Assembly: GCF_023701695.1 (NCBI RefSeq)
Contig: NZ_JAJOZC010000001.1
Span: 2,852,001 to 2,916,000 of the forward strand
Direction: 5' to 3'
DNA from: Streptomyces sp. RKAG290
Lineage (GTDB): Bacteria > Actinomycetota > Actinomycetes > Streptomycetales > Streptomycetaceae
DNA: 64,000 nt
Positions 8,700-17,388 of this stretch are shown one piece after another. The notes under the pieces were generated by a model that worked only from the letters and a program-made list of their open reading frames with translations, had not been told where the DNA came from and did no database searches. Made by a program: the position numbers and the translations under genes. How positions within the stretch are numbered: the first letter of the stretch is position 1; the number at the start of each line of letters is the position of its first letter.

Positions 8700-9398
8700 A
8701 TGTCCGGATGGGGTGTGCGTCGGGGGCAGCGGGAAGGCGGCCGGAACCGGCTGCTGGTCGTGGCGGTCGTTCCGGTGGTGCTGGCCGCGGCCGCCGTCGT
8801 GGGCGTCCGGTGGCACGGCGCGGGCGCGCGCGATCCGGATGTCCCGTCCGCCTCAAACTCCTTCACCGTCGCCCGCGCGGGCGCCTCGGACACCGGCAGG
8901 GGCGACGCCTACCGGGTCGAGGTGGAGGACGGCTCGGGTCTCGACCCGGACCGGGCCGCCGCCGAGGTCGCCCGCATCCTGGCGGCGCCGCGCGGCTGGG
9001 CGCACCACGGCGCGCACACCTTCCGCCAGGTCGCCGAGGGGCCCGCCGGGCTGGTCATCCGCATCGCTACCCCCGAGACCACCGACCGCATCTGCGGGAA
9101 GAGCGGGCTCGACACCCACGGCGAGGTCAACTGCCGGGTCGGCGCCGACGTCATGGTCAACCTGAAGCGCTGGCGGCAGGGTTCACCGGAGTTCCACGGA
9201 CCGCTCGCCGACTACCGCGCGCTGATCATCAACCACGAGGTCGGCCACTGGCTCGGCCACGGTCACGAGACCTGCCCCGGCAAGGGCCGCCCCGCCCCCG
9301 CGATGATGCAGCAGATCTACGGCCTCAAGGGGTGCCTCTCCAACGCCTGGCCGTACGCCGCGGACGGGCAGTACCTCGGCGGCCCGTCGGTGCCCTGA
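8700..9398 (+). CDS. DUF3152 protein, putative membrane-anchored metzincin-like protease
   Basis: 232 residues from ATG 8700 (GGGGAGGGG upstream). A single N-terminal helix (LLVVAVVPVVLAAAAVVGV, residues 18-36) anchors or exports it. The rest matches DUF3152: a zincin-like segment NHEVGHWLGHGHETC near residue 178 fits HExxHxxGxxH exactly, the metzincin zinc signature, and AMMQQIY about 25 residues later may be a Met-turn. Four cysteines could form disulfides outside the cell. Protease activity is inferred from the motif; the family is annotated as unknown. It is divergent from menG. Confidence 0.8.
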   Translation: MSGWGVRRGQREGGRNRLLVVAVVPVVLAAAAVVGVRWHGAGARDPDVPSASNSFTVARAGASDTGRGDAYRVEVEDGSGLDPDRAAAEVARILAAPRGWAHHGAHTFRQVAEGPAGLVIRIATPETTDRICGKSGLDTHGEVNCRVGADVMVNLKRWRQGSPEFHGPLADYRALIINHEVGHWLGHGHETCPGKGRPAPAMMQQIYGLKGCLSNAWPYAADGQYLGGPSVP

Positions 9399-9418
9399 GA
9401 CGGGGCCCGCCGCGCCGC

Positions 9419-10072
9419 TCAGCGCCGGCGGTACACCAGCCGGCCCGCCAGGACGGTGACGACACAGGAGGCCGCCCCCGTCGCGACGAGCGCCGCCTCG
9501 TCGGGTACGTCGAAGACGGCGAGGTCGGCGCGGGCGCCGACGAGAAGCGGGGCGTGCACGGAGCCGGCCAGGTCGCGGCCCTCCCCGAACGGGTCCAGGC
9601 CCGGTTCGCCGGGCGGGACTCCGGGAACGGCGGCGGCCGAAACCTCCACGAGGCCCGCGCGGGCCACGGCGGTGCGCACGGCCGGATCGCGGAACGGGCC
9701 GTCGATGTGTGTCGTGCCGAACCGCAGCATCTGCTGCAGCCCCCGCCGCACGCTGCCGGCCCACCGGGGCGCGTCCAGCTCCTGCGCCAGCCGGGCGAAC
9801 TCCGCACCCCGCAGCGGCAGGCCGCCGAGTTCGTCCGCCTCGCGCGGGTCGGGGTGGTAGCAGCGGGTCAGCAGCCATTCGGCATGCCGCTGCCGCAGGC
9901 CCGGGGTGATGACACCGGGCCACCGGCGCACGCGCGCCGCCGGATGGGCGGCGGTGACCTCGTCGTACGGCCCGAGGGCGACGATCCGGTCGCCCTCCAC
10001 CGCCACCGCACCCTGCTCAACGGCAGCCGCGCCGACCGGAAGGACCAGCGGCGCGGCGTGAACGGTCAGCAC
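9419..10072 (-). CDS. Amidohydrolase-like (imidazolonepropionase-like) protein lacking metal motif
   Basis: 217-residue protein starting eight bases after mqnC ends, so co-transcribed with it. The composite-domain ends are amidohydrolase-like: VAVEGDRIVALGPYDEV at the N-terminus and GARADLAVFDVPDEAAL...VLAGRLVYRRR at the C-terminus. The usual strand-1 metal motif (PGLVNAHxH) is replaced by TPGLRQRHAEW, and the barrel is about half length. It resembles the imidazolonepropionase-like proteins seen beside futalosine genes, but a hydrolase activity should not be assumed. A scaffold or degenerate aminofutalosine deaminase relative is possible. Confidence 0.75.
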   Translation of the reverse strand: MLTVHAAPLVLPVGAAAVEQGAVAVEGDRIVALGPYDEVTAAHPAARVRRWPGVITPGLRQRHAEWLLTRCYHPDPREADELGGLPLRGAEFARLAQELDAPRWAGSVRRGLQQMLRFGTTHIDGPFRDPAVRTAVARAGLVEVSAAAVPGVPPGEPGLDPFGEGRDLAGSVHAPLLVGARADLAVFDVPDEAALVATGAASCVVTVLAGRLVYRRR

Positions 10073-10079
10073 GGCGGTG

Positions 10080-11279
10080 TCAGTTGGCGTTCAGGAGCTT
10101 CAGCTCCGGGTGGGCCGTGCCGCCCTCGATCGCGGTGGAGGAGATGTGCGAGACGACGCGCTCGTCGACCGGGTCGTTCGCCGGGTCGTCGTGGACGACG
10201 AGGTGCTCGTAGGTGGTGGCGCGCTGGGCCGGGACCCGGTCCGCCTTGCGGATCAGGTCGATGATCTCCAGGCGGTTGGAGCGGTGCTTGGCACCGGCGG
10301 AGGAGACGACGTTCTCCTCCAGCATGATCGAGCCGAGGTCGTCCGCGCCGTAGTGCAGCGACAGCTGGCCGACCTCCTTGCCGGTGGTGAGCCAGGAGCC
10401 CTGGATGTGGGCGACGTTGTCCAGGAACAGCCGGGCGATGGCGATGATCCGCAGGTACTCGAAGAGCGTGGCCTGCGTCTGGCCCTTCAGCTTGTTGTTC
10501 TCCGGCTGGTACGTGTACGGGATGAACGCCCGGAAGCCGCCGGTGCGGTCCTGCACGTCGCGGATCATGCTCAGGTGCTCGATGCGCTCGGCGTTGGTCT
10601 CGCCGGTGCCCATCAGCATGGTGGAGGTGGACTCGACGCCGAGGCCGTGGGCGATCTCCATGATCTCCAGCCAGCGCTCGCCGGACTCCTTGAGCGGGGC
10701 GATCGCGGTGCGCGGCCGGGCCGGCAGCAGCTCGGCGCCCGCGCCCGCGAAGGAGTCGAGGCCGGCGGCGTGGATGCGGCTGATGGCCTCCTCGGCGGAG
10801 ACCTTCGAGATCCGGGCCATGTGCTCGATCTCGGACGCGCCGAGCGAGTGGATGACCAGCTGCGGGAACGCCTTCTTGATGGCGGAGAAGTGCTCCTCGT
10901 AGTACTCCACGCCGTAGTCCGGGTGGTGCCCGCCCTGGAACATGATCTGCGTGCCGCCGAGCTCGACGGTCTCCGCGCAGCGGCGCAGGATGTCGTCGAG
11001 ATCGCGGGACCAGCCCTTGGCCGTGTCCTTCGGTGCGGCGTAGAAGGCGCAGAACTTGCAGGCCGTCACGCACACGTTGGTGTAGTTGATGTTGCGCTCG
11101 ATGATGTACGTCGCGATGTGCTCCGTACCGGCGTACCGGCGCCGGCGTACGGCGTCGGCGGCCGCGCCCAGCGCGTGCAGCGGTGCCGAGCGGTAGAGGT
11201 CGAGTGCCTCTGCCGGAGTGATCCGACCGCCCTCGGCGGCGCGGTCGAGGATGGGCTGAAGGTCGGCCTTCTCGGTCAC
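10080..11279 (-). CDS. mqnC: Cyclic dehypoxanthine futalosine synthase
   Basis: Radical SAM enzyme of the futalosine route to menaquinone, converting dehypoxanthinyl futalosine to its cyclic form. The 399 residues carry the radical-SAM motif CVTACKFCAF (CxxxCxxC) near residue 70, GGTQIMFQGGHHPD, and the MqnC/CofH-type C-terminal region with AHIQGSWLTTGKEVGQLSL. mqnA at 13422-14300 supplies the first step. It is followed after seven bases by the amidohydrolase-like gene. The family assignment is strong because MqnC is distinct from MqnE and CofH in the HHPDYGVEYY block. Confidence 0.95.
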   Translation of the reverse strand: MTEKADLQPILDRAAEGGRITPAEALDLYRSAPLHALGAAADAVRRRRYAGTEHIATYIIERNINYTNVCVTACKFCAFYAAPKDTAKGWSRDLDDILRRCAETVELGGTQIMFQGGHHPDYGVEYYEEHFSAIKKAFPQLVIHSLGASEIEHMARISKVSAEEAISRIHAAGLDSFAGAGAELLPARPRTAIAPLKESGERWLEIMEIAHGLGVESTSTMLMGTGETNAERIEHLSMIRDVQDRTGGFRAFIPYTYQPENNKLKGQTQATLFEYLRIIAIARLFLDNVAHIQGSWLTTGKEVGQLSLHYGADDLGSIMLEENVVSSAGAKHRSNRLEIIDLIRKADRVPAQRATTYEHLVVHDDPANDPVDERVVSHISSTAIEGGTAHPELKLLNAN

Positions 11280-11351
11280 CGGGCTGTCACCTTTCGGCGG
11301 TTTTTCTACGGATCCACGGACCGGGCCAGCGTACGCCAGCCCGCCCCGGGG

Positions 11352-13064
11352 TCAGCCGCCGGACCGGGTCAGCGTGCCGTACGGAAGTCCGGCGCCCCGC
11401 TCGTCGGACCGGAAGCGCAGGGTGCCGTCGGCGGCGCGGCCGAAGTGGACGTCGTCCACGTTGGTCGTGCACAGGCCCGCGGTGCTGGGGCGGTCCGGGT
11501 CGGCACGCTCCCGCAGCGTCAGCTCCTTGTCGGTGCCCGAGGTGAGGGACGCGATGCTGTTGCAGCTGACCTCGACGCCGAGGGTGGAGATCGTCGTGTT
11601 CATGCGGACCACGTCGGCGCCCTTCTTCCCCTCCTCGAACACCGCGGTGAGCGTGCCGTGCGGCTGACCGTTCGTCTTCTCGGTGAGCGGCCCCTTCCAC
11701 GTGCCGAGGAAGCCCTTGGGGACCTCGGTGACCTGTTCCGGGCTGCCGGTGGCGGAGTCCGCCGGGGAGGACGGCTCGGCCGAAGAGGTGGCGGCCGGGG
11801 GCGTGGCGGCGCCGTGGTCGGCGTTGTCCTTGGCGCCGCCCCCCGGCATCAGGTCGAGGAGGAAGGCGCTGCCCACGGTCACCGCGGCGAGCGCACCGGC
11901 CACCGCGAGCGCGACGGTGCAGCTCAGCCGCCGCCCCCGGTGCTCCCCCGGCCGGGAGTCGGCGCTCATCGTGACCGCGAACCGCGAGTCGGGGCCGCGC
12001 TGCTCCGGCACCCCGCCCGCCCCGGTGGTGGGCGGGTAGGGCGGCGGGGTCGGCGCAGCGGTCGGGGGCGGGTCCACCGGTGGGCCGAACACCCCGAGGG
12101 CGGCGGCCCCGTTGAACCCGAAGGAGGCGTTGCTGAACGGCACCGGCCCCGACTGCGGCGGCGCCTCCTGCGGTTCCAGGTCCAGCAGCGCGACGGCCGA
12201 CCGGCTGACCTCGCGCACCAGCGGACCGGGCAGCCAGCCCGCCGCCACCGAGGCCGCCGCGCCGCCGGGTGCCAACTGCCTGGCGAGCTCCGCCGGGGTG
12301 GGCCGGTGGGCCGGGTTCTTCGCGAGGCAGGAGGCGATGACCTCGCGCAGTCCGCCCTCCAGGTCGCCCAGTTCGGGCTCCTCGTGCACCACCTTGTAGA
12401 GGAGTACGGCGGACGAGTCGCCGAGGAAGGGGGCGGCGCCGGTCGCCGCGTACGCGAGCACCGCGCCCAGCGAGAAGACGTCGGCCGCGCCCGAGATCTC
12501 CAGGCCGCGGATCTGCTCCGGCGCCATGTATCCGGGCGAGCCGACCGAGACGCCGGTGGAGGTGAGCGAGGCGGTGGCGTCGATGGCCCTGGCGATGCCG
12601 AAGTCGATGAGCCGGGGGCCGTCGAGGGCGAGCAGGACGTTGGAGGGCTTCACGTCCCGGTGGATCAGACCCTGTCCGTGGACGGCGGCCAGCGCCTCGG
12701 CGAGCCCGGCGCCCAGGGTGCGTACCGCCTGTTCGGGCAGCGGCCCGTGTTCGGTGACCGCGGCCGAGAGCGGGGGCCCGGCCACATAGCCGGTGGCCAC
12801 CCACGGAACGGGCGCGTCCGGGTCCGCGTCCAGGACGGGCGCGGTCCACTGCGCGCCGATCCGCCGCGCCGCGTCCACCTCGCGCCGGAACCGGGCGCGG
12901 AACTGCTCGTCGAGCGCGAAGTGCGGATGGACGACCTTGACCGCGACGGTGCGGCCGCCCGCGCTGCGCCCCAGATAGACGCGGCCCATGCCGCCGGCAC
13001 CGAGCCTGCCGAGCAGCCGGTAGGCACCGATGCGCAGCGGTTCGCCGGCTTCCAGCGGCTGCAT
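11352..13064 (-). CDS. Membrane Ser/Thr protein kinase with extracellular sensor-like tail
   Basis: 570 residues from ATG 13064 (GGGGGAG upstream); an upstream in-frame ATG would add an unconserved leader. The kinase domain (about 15-270) has GRLGAGGMGRVYL, the ATP lysine in VAVKVVHP, catalytic loop LIHRDVKPSNVLL, DFGIARA, and GYMAPEQIRG. A Pro-rich linker (330-390) leads to one membrane helix (ALAVAGALAAVTVGSAFLL) and a Thr/Ser/Pro-rich extracellular region ending in a domain of about 110 residues. No PASTA repeats are present. It lies between mqnC and mqnA but is probably a separate transcript because of the terminator at 13228-13279. Confidence 0.9.
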   Translation of the reverse strand: MQPLEAGEPLRIGAYRLLGRLGAGGMGRVYLGRSAGGRTVAVKVVHPHFALDEQFRARFRREVDAARRIGAQWTAPVLDADPDAPVPWVATGYVAGPPLSAAVTEHGPLPEQAVRTLGAGLAEALAAVHGQGLIHRDVKPSNVLLALDGPRLIDFGIARAIDATASLTSTGVSVGSPGYMAPEQIRGLEISGAADVFSLGAVLAYAATGAAPFLGDSSAVLLYKVVHEEPELGDLEGGLREVIASCLAKNPAHRPTPAELARQLAPGGAAASVAAGWLPGPLVREVSRSAVALLDLEPQEAPPQSGPVPFSNASFGFNGAAALGVFGPPVDPPPTAAPTPPPYPPTTGAGGVPEQRGPDSRFAVTMSADSRPGEHRGRRLSCTVALAVAGALAAVTVGSAFLLDLMPGGGAKDNADHGAATPPAATSSAEPSSPADSATGSPEQVTEVPKGFLGTWKGPLTEKTNGQPHGTLTAVFEEGKKGADVVRMNTTISTLGVEVSCNSIASLTSGTDKELTLRERADPDRPSTAGLCTTNVDDVHFGRAADGTLRFRSDERGAGLPYGTLTRSGG

Positions 13065-13421
13065 ATATGGACTCCCCCTGTGGACCGGCCGGACCTCCGA
13101 CCGAAGCCTAGGTGCGAAGGTCATCGGGTCACAGGGGAAACCATCCGCCGATTTCGTCCCCAAGGGAACGAACAGCGTCATTCAGCGCAGCAAAAGGGCG
13201 CGAATGTGCCGTTCCCGGGTTGACAGCCCGATTGGCGGGAGCCGTCGGGTACGTACTCCCGACACCTCCCGCCAATCGGCCATTCCGCGCGAATTCACCC
13301 GAATCGATATCCCGGCAAGACACGCAAGGCCGGAAGGGGCGCCGGGGAACGGGGAAAGGGGGAACGGCAAAAGGGCGGGCCATTCCGCGCGCGTGGCGGA
13401 TGACCGCCCGAAGCCGTTCCC
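13065..13421. other. Intergenic region between kinase gene and mqnA
   Basis: 357 bp. It holds the strong hairpin at 13228-13279 that ends mqnA transcription, and presumably the kinase promoter (a TAGGCT -10-like element reads leftward near 13110). A short direct repeat GGCCATTCCGCGCG occurs near 13278 and again near 13379. No gene is supported. Confidence 0.5.
13228..13279 (-). terminator. Terminator downstream of mqnA
   Basis: Perfect 14-bp arms CCGATTGGCGGGAG (13228-13241) and its complement (13266-13279) enclose a second inner stem GTCGGG/CCCGAC. The two-part hairpin lies about 140 bp past the mqnA stop and before the kinase gene. Confidence 0.75.
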
Positions 13422-14653
<1,232 letters not shown>

Positions 14654-14857
14654 ATGGCTACCGGAACCGTCAAGTGGTTCAACGCTGAAAAGGGCTTCGG
14701 CTTCATCGCCCAGGACGGCGGCGGCCCGGATGTCTTCGTCCATTACTCCGCGATCAACGCGTCCGGGTTCCGCTCCCTCGAGGAGAACCAGGTCGTGAAC
14801 TTCGACGTCACTCAGGGACCCAAGGGTCCGCAGGCTGAGAACGTCACCCCGGCCTAG
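14654..14857 (+). CDS. Cold-shock domain protein (CspA family)
   Basis: 67-residue single-domain nucleic-acid-binding protein that melts mRNA structure. RNP1-like KGFGFI and RNP2-like VFVHYSAI are both present, after [14 protein letters not shown]. The length is exactly typical. ATG 14654 has AAGGAGGG six bases upstream. It sits behind a structured leader of about 130 nt and is closed by a 20-bp-stem terminator, so it is monocistronic. Confidence 0.95.
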   Translation: MATGTVKWFNAEKGFGFIAQDGGGPDVFVHYSAINASGFRSLEENQVVNFDVTQGPKGPQAENVTPA

Positions 14858-14898
14858 TTGCCCGGGTCGGCCGATCGCGGCCGGTAACGCAGTACCCA

Positions 14899-14940
14899 AG
14901 GAGCCCCGCTCCCCCGCCTCGGCGGGGGAGCGGGGCTCCT
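14899..14940 (+). terminator. Terminator of cold-shock gene
   Basis: Arms 14899-14918 and 14921-14940 are perfect 20-bp complements (AGGAGCCCCGCTCCCCCGCC and its reverse) with almost no loop. It lies 42 bp after the stop codon. Confidence 0.85.
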
Positions 14941-15050
14941 GCCTGTCGGGGCCACCCGCCCACCGGACCGGGGCGCGGCCGGCGTCCCGCGGCTCCGCAC
15001 GAGCCCGCCTTGACCCTGACACCGTGTGAAGGCGTGCACTGGGAGACATC

Positions 15051-15878
15051 ATGTTCACCATCGGAGACTTCGCCCGGTACGGACGGGTGTCGGCCCGGAT
15101 GCTGCGCCACTACGACGCGGTCGGGCTGCTGCACCCCGACCGCACCGACCCCGCGACCGGCTACCGCTACTACGGCGCCGGGCTGCTCGCCCGGCTCAAC
15201 CGGATCATCGCCCTCAAGGACCTCGGCTTCACGCTCCAGCAGGTGCGGGCCGTCCTCGACGAGGAGGTGGGCTCCGAGGAGCTGCGCGGGATGCTGCGGC
15301 TGCGCCGGTCGGAGCTGGAGGCGGCGATGGCCGCGGCGGCGGCCCGGCTGGTCCAGGTCGAGGCGAGGCTCCGGTCGATCGAGAGTGAGGGACACATGTC
15401 CGCGGACGACGTAGTGATCAAGAGCGTGCCGGCGGTACGGGTCGCGGAGCTGACCGGGGTCGCCGAGGGATACGAACCGGAGAACATCACGCCGGTGATC
15501 CGCCCGCTGTACGAGCGGCTGTTCCCGCTGCTGGGCAAGGCCGGGATCTCCCCGACGGGCCCCGGGATCGCCCGTTACCAGGACGCTCCTGGCGGGGGCG
15601 GCGCGGTCGTCGTGCATGCCGGGGTGACGGTGTCGGCCCCGGTGGGGCCGGTGGGTGACACCGGCGTCACGGTGGTCGAACTGCCCCCGTTCGAGGCGGC
15701 GACCATCGTCCACCGGGGCTCGATGGAAAACATCCTGACGACGGCCCAGACCCTGGCCCGCTGGATCGACGCCAGTGACCACCGGTCGGCCGGGTACGCC
15801 CGCGAGGTCAATCTGGAGTGCCCCGAGGACGAGGAGAACTGGGTGACGGAGCTCCAGGAGCCCCTCACCCGGCGCTGA
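15051..15878 (+). CDS. MerR-family regulator with GyrI-like effector domain
   Basis: 275 residues. The N-terminal MerR winged helix (MFTIGDFARYGRVSARMLRHYDAVGLL, 1-70) is followed by a dimerisation coiled coil (70-115) and a C-terminal GyrI/AraC-type effector-binding domain (125-275) like that of BmrR or BltR. Such proteins bind hydrophobic or cationic drugs and activate efflux genes. No transporter is adjacent, so the target is unknown; autoregulation is possible. It converges on the amidohydrolase gene. Confidence 0.87.
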   Translation: MFTIGDFARYGRVSARMLRHYDAVGLLHPDRTDPATGYRYYGAGLLARLNRIIALKDLGFTLQQVRAVLDEEVGSEELRGMLRLRRSELEAAMAAAAARLVQVEARLRSIESEGHMSADDVVIKSVPAVRVAELTGVAEGYEPENITPVIRPLYERLFPLLGKAGISPTGPGIARYQDAPGGGGAVVVHAGVTVSAPVGPVGDTGVTVVELPPFEAATIVHRGSMENILTTAQTLARWIDASDHRSAGYAREVNLECPEDEENWVTELQEPLTRR

Positions 15879-15921
15879 CGGAGCAGGGGCGGGCGCGGCT
15901 GCGCACCCGCCCCCTTCCCGT

Positions 15922-17154
15922 TCAGGCTCCTGCGCCGGGCCCCGCCCAGAGTCCGTCGGCGGTCAGCCCGAGGAGGTCGATCGCGTTGCCGCGCACGATG
16001 CGGTCCACCACGTCGGCCTCCAGGTGGCCCATCTGCGCCTCGCCGACCTCACGGGACTTGGGCCAGGTGGAGTCGGAGTGCGGGTAGTCCGTCTCGTAGA
16101 GCACGTTCCCCACGCCGATGGCGTCCAGGTTCTTCAGCCCGAAGGCGTCGTCGAAGAAGCAGCCGTAGACGTGCTCGGTGAACAGCTCCGACGGCGGGCG
16201 GTGGACCTTGTCCGCCACTCCGCCCCAGCCGCGGTTCTCCTCCCAGACGACGTCGGCGCGCTCCAGGATGTACGGGATCCAGCCGATCTGGCCCTCCGCG
16301 TACATGATCCGCAGGTTCGGAAAGCGCTCGAACTTGCCGCTCATCAGCCAGTCGACCATCGAGAAGCAGCAGTTGGCGAAGGTGATGGTGGAGCCGACGG
16401 CCGGCGGGGCGTCGGCGGAGGTCGAGGGCATCTTCGAGGACGAGCCGATGTGCATGGCGATCACCGTCCCCGTCTCGTCGCAGGCCCGGAGGAACGGATC
16501 CCACTCGTCCGTATGGATGGAAGGCAGTCCGAGATGGGGAGGTATCTCGGAGAAGGCCACCGCACGCACCCCGCGCGCGGCGTTGCGCCTGACCTCGTCG
16601 GCGGCCAGCCGCGCGTCCCAGAGCGGGACCAGGGTGAGCGGGATGAGCCGGCCGTGCGCCTGGGGGCCGCACCACTCGTCGACCATCCAGTCGTTGTACG
16701 CCCGCACCCCGAGCAGGCCGAGTTCGCGGTCCTTCGCTTCGGTGAACGTCTGGCCGCAGAAGCGCGGGAAGGTCGGGAAGCAGAGCGCGGACTGCACGTG
16801 GTTGACGTCCATGTCGGCGAGCCGGTCGGGCACCGAGAACGAACCGGGACGCATCTGCTCGTAGGTGATGACTTCGAGCTTGATCTCGTCCCGGTCGTAG
16901 CCGACGGAGGTGTCGAGCCGGGTGAGCGGGCGGTGCAGGTCCTCGTACACCCACCAGTCGCCGATCGGGCCGTCGTCGCCCTTCGCGCCCATCACGGGCG
17001 CGAACTTCCCGCCCAGGAACGTCATTTCCTTGAGCGGCGCCCGGACGATGCGCGGGCCCGAGTCCGCGTACTTGGACGGGAGCCGGTCCCGCCAGACATG
17101 AGGGGGCTCCACCGTGTGGTCGTCCACCGAGATGATCTTCGGGAAGGTCTCCAT
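15922..17154 (-). CDS. Metal-dependent amidohydrolase (PF04909 type)
   Basis: TIM-barrel hydrolase or decarboxylase-like enzyme of 410 residues. The N-terminal block IISVDDHTVEPPHVW carries an atypical D-H-x-x-E metal motif; MHIGSSSKMPS supplies the barrel histidine, and YETDYPHSDSTWP the terminal acidic ligand. I place the start at ATG 17154 (METFPK); a GTG three codons earlier is possible. It shares long blocks with the protein at 62388-63581 (CFPTFPRFCGQTF, AYNDWMV, WIPY-LERAD), so the two are paralogues. The palindrome at 17176-17190 lies 22 bp upstream. The substrate is unknown, probably a CoA-pathway intermediate. Confidence 0.85.
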   Translation of the reverse strand: METFPKIISVDDHTVEPPHVWRDRLPSKYADSGPRIVRAPLKEMTFLGGKFAPVMGAKGDDGPIGDWWVYEDLHRPLTRLDTSVGYDRDEIKLEVITYEQMRPGSFSVPDRLADMDVNHVQSALCFPTFPRFCGQTFTEAKDRELGLLGVRAYNDWMVDEWCGPQAHGRLIPLTLVPLWDARLAADEVRRNAARGVRAVAFSEIPPHLGLPSIHTDEWDPFLRACDETGTVIAMHIGSSSKMPSTSADAPPAVGSTITFANCCFSMVDWLMSGKFERFPNLRIMYAEGQIGWIPYILERADVVWEENRGWGGVADKVHRPPSELFTEHVYGCFFDDAFGLKNLDAIGVGNVLYETDYPHSDSTWPKSREVGEAQMGHLEADVVDRIVRGNAIDLLGLTADGLWAGPGAGA

Positions 17155-17175
17155 ACGCCCCACGGTAGCGCCGAT

Positions 17176-17190
17176 CTGACGAACCGTCAG
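17176..17190. promoter_or_regulatory. Catabolic-regulon operator, copy 1
   Basis: CTGACGAACCGTCAG, a perfect 6-3-6 palindrome, lies 22 bp before the amidohydrolase start. It is one of eleven copies of CTGACG-N3-CGTCAG in the window. Size and symmetry suit a TetR-family repressor. Confidence 0.75.
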
Positions 17191-17388
17191 CTATCTGTAC
17201 GGGGCTCCGTTCCACAATCGTTGTCGAGGGCTTGTGCAGAGAGTCACCCACTGCTGACGTCTCCGCCCTTCACAAGGCAGACTGTTGACGGCGATACCAA
17301 CGGTATGGAGCAATCCGGATCTCCCTGGCGGTGTCCGGACAAGTGCGGAGCGGTACTGGCAGTGCGCAGGGCAGGACAGGGGGCAGCA

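Noticed and set aside
10077..13223. Very long open frame on the plus strand opposite mqnC and the kinase
   Set aside because: It is a high-GC antisense frame; the minus strand carries clear family motifs throughout.
16024..17388. A 450-residue N-terminal extension of AfsR
   Set aside because: It overlaps the amidohydrolase gene antisense, lacks domain similarity, and AfsR is complete from 17389.
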